Below are positions 7,711 through 15,670 of a stretch of 47,583 nucleotides of DNA, piece by piece. Under the pieces are notes generated by a model that did not search any database, was not told the DNA's origin, and worked only from the letters and a program-made list of their open reading frames with translations. The translations under genes were made by a program, and so were the position numbers. Each line of letters starts with the position of its first letter. The stretch's first letter is position 1. This stretch comes from Methanobacteriota archaeon (GTDB lineage Archaea > Thermoplasmatota > E2 > DHVEG-1), in NCBI GenBank assembly GCA_903877165.1, contig CAIRCU010000007.1, positions 1 through 47,583 on the forward strand. Direction: 5' to 3'.

Positions 7711-9213
7711 TTACTTGGAACTCCCGTTTTTTTTAGATTCTAACAAAGCATCAATATTATTATGCAATATCTTATCATCAAAAAATACATCAGCACTCTT
7801 CTTTGATATCGGCAATGTGAAATAAAAGACTGTCCCTTTTCCAAGCCCCTCGCTTTCTACCCAGATTTTGCCACCATGCTTCTCCACGATACGTTTACAT
7901 ATAGATAGACCAAGACCACTGCTTTGAAAATCATGACGAGCGGGATCTGCCTTATAAAACTCTTCAAAAATGTGGGAAAGCTGCTCTGGCGTCATACCAA
8001 GACCAGAATCTTGGACAGAAATCGTAATAGAATAACGGTCTGGTTGTGCATTAAGAATAATGGCTCCCTTGTTTGGGGAATATTTCATCGAATTATCTAG
8101 CAAGTTCATAAACAGTTCTTGCAATCGAATCTTATCAGCAAAAACCATGATGTCTTTCGGTATGTTATTGATAATGTCCATCTGTTTTTCATCAAGCCTC
8201 ACCTTATTTAATGAAATGCTCTGATTCAGTATATCAAGTAAATTCGTATCAACTAAATTAAGGTCAAAGTCCTGTGAATTCAATTGCGCTAGATCAAGCG
8301 TTTTCGTCACAAGATTTGTCATATACTCAACGTTTCGATTAATAATGTCAAACATCATCTTTCTTTTCGCATCATGTTCTTCCTTTTCCAGCATGGGTAA
8401 TAATGCCACCAGTGGAGTTAACGGGGTTCTCAAATCGTGTCCGAGTTGATTAATAAACGCCTCTTTTTGTGCTAAAAGTTTTTCCAACATTTTACTATTT
8501 TCTTCAATCTTTGACCTGGAGTCTTTCAGGTTTTTAATCATGATGTTTAATTCCGAGGCCAGTTGTCCTATTTCGTCGTTTGATTGTATTTCAGAGGTCG
8601 CATTAAAATTTCCTGTAGCGACTTCCGAGACTGTGTTCCAGAGTTTAACAATAGGATTGGTAAAAGACTTTACCAACACGTATAGTACGGCAGAAAGTAA
8701 TATTAAGACAAATATGAAAGCTAAGGCAACGGTGATTAGTATATTCGTTGTTGCTAGGGAAATTTCACTAAGTGAAAAACCAACCCATATTGTCCACACT
8801 TCGCCTCCATATCGGAAACTCTTGAAATAAATCCCGTAATTATTTCCATGATTGGTATAAATCGTGTCGTCGAAATTTGTTTGGTTTTTCAACTGTGGAA
8901 AATAATCATAAGCATTCGTTTTCATGAACGAAACATTGTCCGAACGATATATCGCCCCGTCACCCTTGACAACCCACCAGAAGTCAAAGGAGTCCCGCTT
9001 TGACAGGTTGTTTAATGTCTCATAGGGCCAATTAGACTGGAGATAGCCAACCTCTATCTGTTTTGAAATCAGTTGTCCGTATATTCTGTTCTGTTCAATC
9101 AGAGCTTTTTCTGAATCGTTAATGTAGCTGTTTGCGAGAATATATGATAAAAGAATAATGATCAGAAGGACACAAGAAAAAACCGCTATGAAAGTTTTTT
9201 GGAAGATTTTCAT
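7711..9213 (-). CDS. Membrane sensor histidine kinase (sensor-HAMP-HisKA-HATPase)
   Basis: This 500-residue kinase has a first membrane helix at about 8-28, an extracytoplasmic sensor loop of about 130 residues, a second helix at about 158-182, a HAMP linker, and a dimerisation domain with the phospho-accepting His259 in GHDLRTPL. The ATP domain shows the N box (LLDNSMKYS), G1 (DSGLGM), F box (FEEFYK) and G2 (SSGLGLSICKR). The start ATG 9213 has AAGGAG six bases upstream; the longer frame to 9255 would overlap the upstream gene. It starts 28 bases after the FIST lipoprotein stop, so the two are probably cotranscribed and the lipoprotein may feed it its signal. No response regulator is encoded in the window. 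Confidence 0.93.
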   Translation of the reverse strand: MKIFQKTFIAVFSCVLLIIILLSYILANSYINDSEKALIEQNRIYGQLISKQIEVGYLQSNWPYETLNNLSKRDSFDFWWVVKGDGAIYRSDNVSFMKTNAYDYFPQLKNQTNFDDTIYTNHGNNYGIYFKSFRYGGEVWTIWVGFSLSEISLATTNILITVALAFIFVLILLSAVLYVLVKSFTNPIVKLWNTVSEVATGNFNATSEIQSNDEIGQLASELNIMIKNLKDSRSKIEENSKMLEKLLAQKEAFINQLGHDLRTPLTPLVALLPMLEKEEHDAKRKMMFDIINRNVEYMTNLVTKTLDLAQLNSQDFDLNLVDTNLLDILNQSISLNKVRLDEKQMDIINNIPKDIMVFADKIRLQELFMNLLDNSMKYSPNKGAIILNAQPDRYSITISVQDSGLGMTPEQLSHIFEEFYKADPARHDFQSSGLGLSICKRIVEKHGGKIWVESEGLGKGTVFYFTLPISKKSADVFFDDKILHNNIDALLESKKNGSSK

Positions 9214-9241
9214 GTCTATCTCCTTACAACATGCCGATACA

Positions 9242-10648
9242 TTATCCGACGACAATCATGCATTCGATCAGATTTGCATTGACATTTCTTCCTATTTCAG
9301 GTAGTGGCCCTTGTTCCCCTGCTGTTATTGCTCCAATGAAGGGAATACCTCCAAGAACATCATCGGTAATCACTGGGATTTTTGTGAATTCTTCTGATGG
9401 AATCTGACTTCTCAGACCATTACAAAACTGCATGATGCAGAACATGCCCATACCGGGACTGAGTCCAGCTCTGTCCAAAGCATCTTTTGGTATAGTTTCA
9501 GCTCTGTTCATATCCATTTGCCAGTCGCCTCTGTATAGTGCTATCTCCCATCCTTGCTGGATCTCGGCAAATACTCTTAATTTTTTAGACTTTATATCAT
9601 CTGAATTTGGAATAGGGGATATTGTGTAGGTTCCCGTTCTGCCATCCTCTGTTCTGATTACTCTTGCAATCGGGTTCTGCAGGGTAAATTTCTTTATCTT
9701 GTCAAAAGATATATTTCCAGTTCCATCATTGAATTCCCCCGCGTTTAATCTCTGGTATAATTCTCCATTCAGCCATTCGTTATAGACGTCCAAAGCAGGC
9801 CGACCATCTATCTCTGAAATTAGAAAACCGTCAGATTTTGTGACATTCCCTCTTTTATCAGTAAGTTTATATCCTGTTTCAAATCCCCAACCTGTTTTCA
9901 GATTTGTATACACTGCAACCAGGATCAAACCATTGCTATAGCTCTGTCTGTTTGTAATCTGCCTCCAGAGACCAGGTACTCTATCGTCGTTCGCATTACC
10001 CCCAATAACCGGAGTCCCAGCACCCACAACCTCGGCTATCCCATCCAGTATCCTCATCTCTTCACCTCTTCGGGTAGTTCCAATGTATAAAACCATATTT
10101 GGGGCATTTTCAGGATTTCCGGCGTCTGCAATTGCATTGTTCATCGCTGTCTTTCCAGCTTCCTGGGGTGTAGTGAAATTTGTTAGATCCACTTCACCGA
10201 CACCAAAGGTAATATTTTTCGATGCTACCAATAGTATCGCGATAGATCCGTTTTGCCCGATATGAAGCCCGTCATTGGTCATTACCCCAAGCTTCGTCGT
10301 CAATCCCACCATTTTCACATCCGGTCCTAGCTGTGCCCTGATTTCATCAGCAGTATCATTGGTTTCCTTAGCCGTAGACCTGGGGGTAAAAACTACATAC
10401 GCAAATACTGGTGTTTCATTACCGAGTTTGCTTCTAGCCATGTCTATTGCTTCGATGACAGCTTTATTGTAATCATTTTTAATACTCCATCCGACCGCGG
10501 CTAAAGAAGTACTCGTCTTTTCGCTTTGTTTCGTTGCTATCAGATTCAGTTTTCCACTACTTTGACTTATGCAGCCAGCCATGGAAGAAATCGACAAAAG
10601 TAGTATCGACAGGATTACTACACCCTTCTTTAGAATAAAAGAATCCAT
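9242..10648 (-). CDS. FIST-domain lipoprotein (extracytoplasmic sensor)
   Basis: This 468-residue protein has a lipoprotein-like signal peptide ending SISSMAGC (Cys26 as lipid anchor), then a FIST N region (VGWSIKNDYNKAVIEAIDMA, FAYVVFTP, VKMVGLTTKLGV, AGKTAMNNAI, VIGGNANDD) and a FIST C region (GFLISEIDGRPALDVYNEWL, NPIARVI, GMGMFCIMQFCNG, VITDDVLGGIPFIGAITAGEQG). FIST domains are predicted small-ligand sensors, possibly for amino acids, and usually work in signal transduction. The signal peptide places this one outside the membrane. The start is ATG 10648; a GTG at 10669 is the alternative. The histidine kinase gene follows after 28 bases. Confidence 0.88.
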   Translation of the reverse strand: MDSFILKKGVVILSILLLSISSMAGCISQSSGKLNLIATKQSEKTSTSLAAVGWSIKNDYNKAVIEAIDMARSKLGNETPVFAYVVFTPRSTAKETNDTADEIRAQLGPDVKMVGLTTKLGVMTNDGLHIGQNGSIAILLVASKNITFGVGEVDLTNFTTPQEAGKTAMNNAIADAGNPENAPNMVLYIGTTRRGEEMRILDGIAEVVGAGTPVIGGNANDDRVPGLWRQITNRQSYSNGLILVAVYTNLKTGWGFETGYKLTDKRGNVTKSDGFLISEIDGRPALDVYNEWLNGELYQRLNAGEFNDGTGNISFDKIKKFTLQNPIARVIRTEDGRTGTYTISPIPNSDDIKSKKLRVFAEIQQGWEIALYRGDWQMDMNRAETIPKDALDRAGLSPGMGMFCIMQFCNGLRSQIPSEEFTKIPVITDDVLGGIPFIGAITAGEQGPLPEIGRNVNANLIECMIVVG

Positions 10649-10687
10649 TGCTGCACCCACCATCCTCACTTTGGTATCAAATTATGA

Positions 10688-10698
10688 GATATATACCT
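10688..10698 (-). promoter_or_regulatory. TATA box of the FIST-kinase operon
   Basis: The minus strand reads GGTATATATCTC, about 45 bases before ATG 10648. This leaves a leader of about 20 bases. Confidence 0.5.
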
Positions 10699-10741
10699 TT
10701 CTTTTTCAGTTTATAACCTTATATCAAGGGATTAATAAAAT

Positions 10742-10763
10742 AAAAGTACCGCAGGAGGGGGAT
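10742..10763 (-). repeat. tRNA-Phe 3'-end copy (putative att site)
   Basis: On the plus strand AAAAGTACCGCAGGAGGGGG plus AT matches positions 15564-15584, AAAAGTGCCGCAGGAGGGG plus AT, with one substitution and one extra G. The 15564 copy covers the acceptor 3' strand, discriminator base and downstream T-run of tRNA-Phe. The orientation is the same as in the tRNA, and this copy lies 4.8 kb beyond the tRNA's 3' end, which is the geometry of an attachment-site duplication. Confidence 0.6.
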
Positions 10764-10890
10764 ACTTAGCCAGAGTTAAATGCCCTTAAACCTTGTTCTG
10801 GTTCCTTGGGATATAAAACCAGAAACCGGGAACATTTTACCGGATATAACATTTTTCCTTTTTATAAAAGTATATTCCTCAGTAAACGTC

Positions 10891-10900
10891 AATATTTAAG
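10891..10900 (+). promoter_or_regulatory. TATA box of nadE
   Basis: AATATTTAAG lies about 35 bases before ATG 10930, with no ribosome site in between. This fits a very short leader. Confidence 0.5.
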
Positions 10901-10929
10901 TAATCTTACAAGATTCTTCTTGTTCTCAA

Positions 10930-11724
10930 ATGAAAGACTTGGATTATGAAATAAACAGGATCAGTAAATTCATAAAAGAATATGTATCAAAAACAAAATC
11001 AGATGGTGTCGTCATCGCTCTTTCAGGTGGTCTGGATTCAGCAGTCGTTGCAGCCTTATCAACAAAAGCGATAGAAAAAGATAATGTTCACTGCTATTTT
11101 CCTCGATATAATTTTGGTTCATTTGATATCGACAAACTACACACAGACATGCTTTGTAGGAAATTCGGACTTACTTATGAAGAAAACCGTTTTGTATCAA
11201 AATCATCCAAAGCATCATTCTTCTATCGAACGATACGACATGTTACTAATACTGTTAATACATTCATTGTGAATAACGATTACCTGCTCCTGATTTTCGG
11301 TAACATTGATGCAACATTGAGAGCAGGGTATCTCTACAAGAAAGCACATGAACACAATTGTCTAGTATTGGGAACAACAAACCGTTCTGAACGGTTCATT
11401 GGTTATTTCACAAAATTCGATGAATGCGGATGCGACCTTCAACCAATCCTCCATTTGTATAAAACTGAAATTGTCGAGTTAGCAAAACATCTTGGCATTC
11501 CAGATGAAATTATCAACAGGGTTCCTTCTGCCAGCCTCTGGTATGGACAGAATGGATTGACATATCAAAAACTCGATAAGATACTAATAGATTTAAATAA
11601 AATGAGTACTCAAGAATGTAAAATAAACGAAATAACAAAACAGGAAGTATCTAAGTGTATTAACATGATTAAAAGGGCTAAACAAAAACATACGGGCAGA
11701 TTTCCGCCTTGCCTAGACTATTAA
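10930..11724 (+). CDS. nadE: NH3-dependent NAD+ synthase
   Basis: This 264-residue enzyme amidates nicotinic acid adenine dinucleotide to NAD using ATP and ammonia in the cytoplasm. The PP-loop SGGLDSA is at residues 32-38. Further family blocks are GTTNRSERFIGYFTKFDECGCDLQPI, followed by LYKTEIVELAKHLGIP and PSASLWYGQ. The usual acidic TDExE block after PSAxLW is replaced by NGLTYQKLD, so it is divergent there. No glutamine-amidase domain is present. The gene is strikingly AT-rich with a different codon choice from the core genes, and it lies inside the putative tRNA-Phe island, so acquisition by transfer is likely. The methyltransferase gene starts 23 bases after its stop. Confidence 0.88.
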   Translation: MKDLDYEINRISKFIKEYVSKTKSDGVVIALSGGLDSAVVAALSTKAIEKDNVHCYFPRYNFGSFDIDKLHTDMLCRKFGLTYEENRFVSKSSKASFFYRTIRHVTNTVNTFIVNNDYLLLIFGNIDATLRAGYLYKKAHEHNCLVLGTTNRSERFIGYFTKFDECGCDLQPILHLYKTEIVELAKHLGIPDEIINRVPSASLWYGQNGLTYQKLDKILIDLNKMSTQECKINEITKQEVSKCINMIKRAKQKHTGRFPPCLDY

Positions 11725-11747
11725 TTAATTTGGAAGCGAAGGGTTTT

Positions 11748-12449
11748 ATGAGCAATGATACTACAAAGCTGAATATCCTTGGAAAACGAGGAATAGTAAA
11801 AAATTTTACTTCATTAATTATCGAATTTTTAGTTTTATTTGGTTCTGCAGGAACTCTTTATTGGGTAAGAGGATGGATATATATTGGTTATCGTTTTTCA
11901 TATCAGATTTTTTACATTTCAATATTAATGATTGTAAATCCACAATTATTGAATGAAAGAGGAAAATTCAATTTGAAGGAAACCAAGCGTTATGACAAAT
12001 ATTTCATAATCTCTTACTATATACTCGGACCTTCTATGTTAATTCTTGCTGGACTTAATATTCGTTTTCAATGGTCAAGTATTCCATTCATAATAATATA
12101 TCCAAGTATCGTAGTTATTATTCTTACATCTATTATAGCCTTATGGGCTCAAATTAGTAATTCTCATTTTATTTTAACTACTAGAAATGACAAATTAGGT
12201 AATCAGCGAGTATGCACAACGGGTCCATATAAATACTTAAGGCATCCTGGTTATTTTTGTATGATTTTTCAATGGCTTTGTTATCCCCTTATACTTGGTT
12301 CATTGTTTAGTCTTATTCCAGCTTTAATATATATATCATTTATTTTTATACGAACTTATTACGAAGATAAGACATTAAAAAAAGAATTGAAAGGTTATGA
12401 AGACTATTCAAAAACGACAAAATATAGGTTGTTTCCATACTTATGGTAA
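11748..12449 (+). CDS. Isoprenylcysteine carboxyl methyltransferase (ICMT/PEMT)-like membrane protein
   Basis: This 233-residue protein has about five to six membrane helices and the C-terminal signature of the ICMT/PEMT group: TGPYKYLRHPGYFCMI, then RTYYEDKTLKKELKGYEDY and a basic aromatic tail RLFPYLW. The RHPxY and EE/ED-type motifs bind S-adenosylmethionine in this family. Members methylate lipids, prenylated cysteines or small hydrophobic molecules at the membrane; the acceptor here is unknown. GAAGGG lies just upstream of ATG 11748, and an open frame starting at 11709 overlaps nadE. Like nadE it is very AT-rich. An operon with nadE is likely. Confidence 0.8.
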   Translation: MSNDTTKLNILGKRGIVKNFTSLIIEFLVLFGSAGTLYWVRGWIYIGYRFSYQIFYISILMIVNPQLLNERGKFNLKETKRYDKYFIISYYILGPSMLILAGLNIRFQWSSIPFIIIYPSIVVIILTSIIALWAQISNSHFILTTRNDKLGNQRVCTTGPYKYLRHPGYFCMIFQWLCYPLILGSLFSLIPALIYISFIFIRTYYEDKTLKKELKGYEDYSKTTKYRLFPYLW

Positions 12450-12569
12450 TATGACGATATTAAAACCGTGTTAACGCTCGACCGCTCGATATAAATAAAG
12501 GTATCATGAGGCAGGAAAACTAGACGAAAACCCTGTTGGACTTTTAAATTTCCAAGTAAAATCCCAATG

Positions 12570-12580
12570 TTTTTATATTT
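12570..12580 (+). promoter_or_regulatory. TATA box of the M28 peptidase gene
   Basis: GTTTTTATATTT lies about 42 bases before ATG 12617, with the GGAGAGG ribosome site at 12604-12610 in between. A second TATA-like GATATAAATAAAG lies near 12487. Confidence 0.4.
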
Positions 12581-12616
12581 CCAAAAAGATACATTATCAT
12601 ATTGGAGAGGAACAAT

Positions 12617-13981
12617 ATGGACTCTTTGCCACAGAAAAGTCTCGTTTTTTGTGTAATATTACTTTTATTACTCAATGGAATTTCCCTTAGTACTTTGAAA
12701 TCATCCAGCGCAACCGCTCCAGAGCGTATTCTTATTGGATCCAAACCAACAAAAATGGATACTGACATCCTTGGTTTGATCAATGACGTCAACAAAACCA
12801 TTCTTGATATTTATGTAAAAGAACTCATCGGCTTTGGGCCTCGACCAGCAGGTTCACTAGCCTGTCAACAAACAGGGGCATATATTGCCCGTAAGTTCAC
12901 CAGCTTTGGGCTTGACGTATCTGTTGACAACTGGACATTCTTCCCTGTCCATTCACAGAATGTTGTAGCAACCTTGCATGGTTCTGATACGTCATCGGAC
13001 GCGGTCTTTCTTCTTTCTGCACACTACGACACGCGAAAGACTTCCGTGGGCGCCAATGATGATTCTTCCGGCATCGCCACAATCCTCGCTATCGCTCAGA
13101 TCTGCAGCCAGTATCACTTCAACTATACCATTCGCTTCCTTGCGTTATCTGGAGAAGAATGTGGAATGTGTACAGACATGCCAGGCAGCCGGGACTATGC
13201 TAAAAAAGCCTATGACCGTGGAGACAACATCGTTGCATGCTTCGACCTAGACACTATTGGTTACTGTGAAACTGATTTTGGTACACGAGCAGTCCGAGTC
13301 TATACGCCGATACGAGCAACGTGGATTCCTCTCATGATGCAACAGGTCTGCGATCACTATCCAATTCTGAACATGACAATCGAACAAATGTCGAACCATC
13401 CTGCCGATCAACAACCCTTCACCGCCTGGGGATTCGATGCCGTCCTCATCTGTCAAGCAGACCAGATACCCTATGTCATTAAAAACGATACTTATGAGCA
13501 CATTAACCTTAGTTATATCACGAAAGTCTGTCGACTCATGATTGCCGTCACTGGAGTATTAGCCCAGACGCCGATTACTCTCCAGGTGCGCTTCACGAAT
13601 CCACTAAGAGGATATGTGTACGTATTCGGGAGAAAAGTGATGGCTCCTGGTCTGTCGCGGTCTTTCCTAAGAGAAGGAGCAACGTATCTCATCGGCCGCA
13701 CCATGGCACGAGTCAACATTACGTCAACAGAACCTATCAAGCAAGTAGCATATGGGATCGATGATCTGTTCTTCATGGATATTAACGATACGCAAGACAC
13801 CGAATGGAAGATTCAAGGTTACGATGCACCCCTGATCGGACGTCATACGATCATGGTCTATGTAATCACCGAATCCGGACAAATAGCCAGAGACCAAATG
13901 GACGTGTACTGTTTCACGCTCTCCCACTCGTATTTCCCGTGGTTAGGACCCTTTATCTATTACTTTTTTAATCATCCTTGA
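12617..13981 (+). CDS. Secreted M28-family zinc aminopeptidase with C-terminal Ig-like module
   Basis: This 454-residue exported protein has an N-terminal hydrophobic signal (about residues 8-25), then an M28 catalytic domain. The two-zinc site is visible: His136 and Asp138 in SAHYDT, Asp148 in GANDDSSG, Glu180-Glu181 in GEECG, Asp212 in DLDTIG and a late His in TYEHIN. The domain should remove N-terminal amino acids from peptides outside the cell. After about residue 325 comes a beta-rich module starting TNPLRGYVYVFGRKV, which resembles parts of the two giant secreted proteins at 33445 and 36127. GGAGAGG six bases upstream fixes ATG 12617 over the TTG at 12602. The 3' end overlaps the converging radical SAM gene by 14 bases. 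Confidence 0.9.
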   Translation: MDSLPQKSLVFCVILLLLLNGISLSTLKSSSATAPERILIGSKPTKMDTDILGLINDVNKTILDIYVKELIGFGPRPAGSLACQQTGAYIARKFTSFGLDVSVDNWTFFPVHSQNVVATLHGSDTSSDAVFLLSAHYDTRKTSVGANDDSSGIATILAIAQICSQYHFNYTIRFLALSGEECGMCTDMPGSRDYAKKAYDRGDNIVACFDLDTIGYCETDFGTRAVRVYTPIRATWIPLMMQQVCDHYPILNMTIEQMSNHPADQQPFTAWGFDAVLICQADQIPYVIKNDTYEHINLSYITKVCRLMIAVTGVLAQTPITLQVRFTNPLRGYVYVFGRKVMAPGLSRSFLREGATYLIGRTMARVNITSTEPIKQVAYGIDDLFFMDINDTQDTEWKIQGYDAPLIGRHTIMVYVITESGQIARDQMDVYCFTLSHSYFPWLGPFIYYFFNHP

Positions 13982-15266
13982 AAATCTTGACGTTTTGCCG
14001 GGCGGAGAAGTTACGCATCACTTTGTTACACCAGATATTGGCAGGCAACTGGTGAGTATTGATGCAGCGACGCATTGCGTTTGGAATCGAAAGATATCGA
14101 CTCGCCGTTCGTGCGATACCTTGCAAGACGCCCACTTGGGACATGTGCTTCGGTAGGAAGACGACGTGTCCCACGTCATATTTAGACCAGTCTTTGGTGA
14201 GGATACGTCCCTGGCGTTCGAATTCCTCATAGACATTAGTTCCAGGGTACGGCGTTAGGATGTTGAATTGTGCGCAATCAAGGTCCCATTGGCATACTAC
14301 CTGGTAGGTTTTATCGAAGACATCCGGCGTGTCAGTGTCAAAGCCAAACATGAACAAGCCAGTGACCATCATCCCGTGCTCCTTGACTTTTTTAATGGCA
14401 GTTGGGTACTCCTTGACTTTGTTTGTTCCTTTTTTCATACTGTCGATTGTTTCTTGTGAGATGGATTCGATGCCGACGAACCAGCGGACGCATCCTGCAT
14501 CAGCCGCGAATCGAAGGAGGTCGTCGTCTTTGGCAAGCATATTAATGTTCCCGTAGCATTCGAACTGTTTCCCGAGTGGTTTCATTGCTCTGAAAAGGTC
14601 CTTCGAGTAGGTTGGGTTAATTGTGAGGGATGAGTCGATAAAATGGAGCATCTTGTTGGGGAGTGTGGTTATCTCGTCGATGACTGCATTAATCTGCCTG
14701 GGGCGGAAATGGACACCTTCGATGACATGTTGGCAGCAGAACCAGCAGTGGGTTGGGCATCCGCGGGTGGCTTGAATGGAGGCGGGGCCATAGGATCGCA
14801 GGCCGATGCGTCGTGGTGCTGGTATCTCATCACCTGTGGCCAGGCGATCTGCTTGATAGTAGGGCTTCAGGGTACCTTGCTGGAGGTCCTTGAGTAGTGG
14901 TCCCCAGACTAGTTCTGCTTCACCAATGACCACGGCATCTGCATGGGTTTTTGCCTCTTGGGGGAGAGCGGAGGGGTGCCAGCCGCCGAGGACGACGGGT
15001 ACTCCTCGTGCACGGAAGGTGTCTGCGATGGTGTATCCCCGGTTTGCTGTGCAGGTCATAAGGGTGAGGCCGACGAGGTCGTAGGGGTGTGTGTAGTCGA
15101 TGGTCTGGATTTTTTCGTTGAGGATGGCGACGTCGTGTTCAGGTGGGGTGAGTGCTGCTATTTGCTCTAAGCTGAGGGAGCGAAAAAGGCCGAATCGATA
15201 TTGAAAGGTTTGTTTTGCTCCTTCATGAGGCTCGATGAGGAGAATGTGCATAATCTTCTCTACCAT
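13968..15266 (-). CDS. B12-binding-type radical SAM protein
   Basis: This 432-residue protein has an N-terminal cobalamin-binding-like Rossmann region (ILLIEPHEG near the start, VVLGGWHPSALPQEA, AVVIGEAELVW) and a radical SAM core with Cys170, Cys174 and Cys177 in CPTHCWFC. The core is followed by FIDSSLTINP, GNINMLAKDDDLLRFAADAG and FVGIESISQETIDSM. It belongs to the Elp3/MiaB/NifB-like superfamily used for methylations and rearrangements of lipids, cofactors or natural products; the substrate is unknown. I chose ATG 15266 because a TATA-like CATAAAAAAA at 15288-15297 is about 26 bases upstream, implying a leaderless start. ATG 15251 is the alternative. It lies next to the tRNA-Phe in the putative island. 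Confidence 0.88.
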   Translation of the reverse strand: MVEKIMHILLIEPHEGAKQTFQYRFGLFRSLSLEQIAALTPPEHDVAILNEKIQTIDYTHPYDLVGLTLMTCTANRGYTIADTFRARGVPVVLGGWHPSALPQEAKTHADAVVIGEAELVWGPLLKDLQQGTLKPYYQADRLATGDEIPAPRRIGLRSYGPASIQATRGCPTHCWFCCQHVIEGVHFRPRQINAVIDEITTLPNKMLHFIDSSLTINPTYSKDLFRAMKPLGKQFECYGNINMLAKDDDLLRFAADAGCVRWFVGIESISQETIDSMKKGTNKVKEYPTAIKKVKEHGMMVTGLFMFGFDTDTPDVFDKTYQVVCQWDLDCAQFNILTPYPGTNVYEEFERQGRILTKDWSKYDVGHVVFLPKHMSQVGVLQGIARTASRYLSIPNAMRRCINTHQLPANIWCNKVMRNFSARQNVKIFKDD

Positions 15267-15568
15267 TGTTAGGCTGGTGTTAATTACTTTTTTTATGTAG
15301 GATAGTTTGAATGTACAGTTTGTGGCCTTATGGATGATATAGAGGGGGTCTGGTTGAAAAAGTTTTGCAAATAGATCTTTTCGAGTCGAATGCACACTTC
15401 TCAGGCGTCCCGACGAATACATTGAATATTGTTTTTAATGTTGTTTCTATTATGTATTCCATTGAAAAAAATAACAACAATTAACGAAGTAAAAAACTTC
15501 TCAAATCCTCCAGCAGGGGGTATAGAGCTAGAGTGATATCCCCTCGGGAGAAAAAAAACAGTAAAAAG
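15267..15568. other. Gap between tRNA-Phe and the radical SAM gene
   Basis: No convincing gene is seen. It holds a TATA-like element at 15288-15297, a perfect hairpin GAAGT-A5-ACTTC at 15486-15500, a hairpin GGGGGTAT/ATATCCCC at 15516-15523 and 15536-15543, and the T-rich tRNA terminator at 15549-15567. The frame of the radical SAM gene stays open back to 15422, but it has no start signal there. Confidence 0.5.
15549..15567 (-). terminator. T-rich terminator of tRNA-Phe
   Basis: Two T-runs on the minus strand (five and eight T) directly follow the tRNA 3' end, the usual archaeal intrinsic terminator form. Confidence 0.5.
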
Positions 15569-15641
15569 TGCCGCAGGAGGGGATCGAACCCTCGACATCA
15601 CGGTCTTCAGCCGTGCACTCTCCCAGCTGAGTTACCGCGGC
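15569..15641 (-). tRNA. tRNA-Phe (GAA)
   Basis: The 73-base cloverleaf is complete. The acceptor GCCGCGG pairs with CTGCGGC (one G-U), the D arm is ACTC/GAGT, and the anticodon stem CACGG/CCGTG carries loop CTGAAGA with anticodon GAA. The variable loop is ATGTC, the T stem is GAGGG/CCCTC with loop TTCGATC, and the discriminator is A. CCA is not encoded and there is no intron. Its 3' end is the repeat found again at 10742-10763. Confidence 0.96.
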
Positions 15642-15646
15642 AAAAA

Positions 15647-15670
15647 CGGGTAAAGATAACCGCTTACCCG
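15647..15670 (-). terminator. Hairpin between the wHTH gene and tRNA-Phe
   Basis: A perfect seven-base stem CGGGTAA/TTACCCG with a ten-base loop overlaps the wHTH stop codon and ends six bases before the tRNA. It may end the mRNA or serve as a processing site if both are cotranscribed. Confidence 0.4.

Larger units (their letters stand above)
7647..10741. mobile_element. Putative tRNA-Phe-associated island B (FIST lipoprotein and histidine kinase)
   Basis: This segment is bounded by tRNA-Phe 3'-end-like repeats at 7622-7646 and 10742-10763 and holds only a two-gene signalling operon that is visibly richer in A+T than the flanking core genes. The order tRNA, island, repeat, island, repeat is that of tandem integration at one tRNA. 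No integrase, recombinase or origin was found, so it would be a decayed or non-autonomous element. The boundaries rest on the repeats alone. Confidence 0.25.
10764..15563. mobile_element. Putative tRNA-Phe-integrated island A (4.8 kb)
   Basis: This segment lies between the intact tRNA-Phe 3' end at 15564-15584 and its near-exact copy at 10742-10763. It holds an AT-rich nadE, an AT-rich ICMT-like gene, a secreted M28 peptidase and a radical SAM gene. Base composition in the first two genes is unlike the flanking GC-rich core genes. No integrase or transposase is visible, so an element would be a remnant or be mobilised in trans. Confidence 0.4.

Noticed and set aside
15508-15545. A possible fourth tRNA-3'-like copy (CAGCAGGGGGTATA) just after tRNA-Phe
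   Set aside because: The match to the tRNA end is weak and needs several gaps; the stretch is better explained as a hairpin GGGGGTAT/ATATCCCC.
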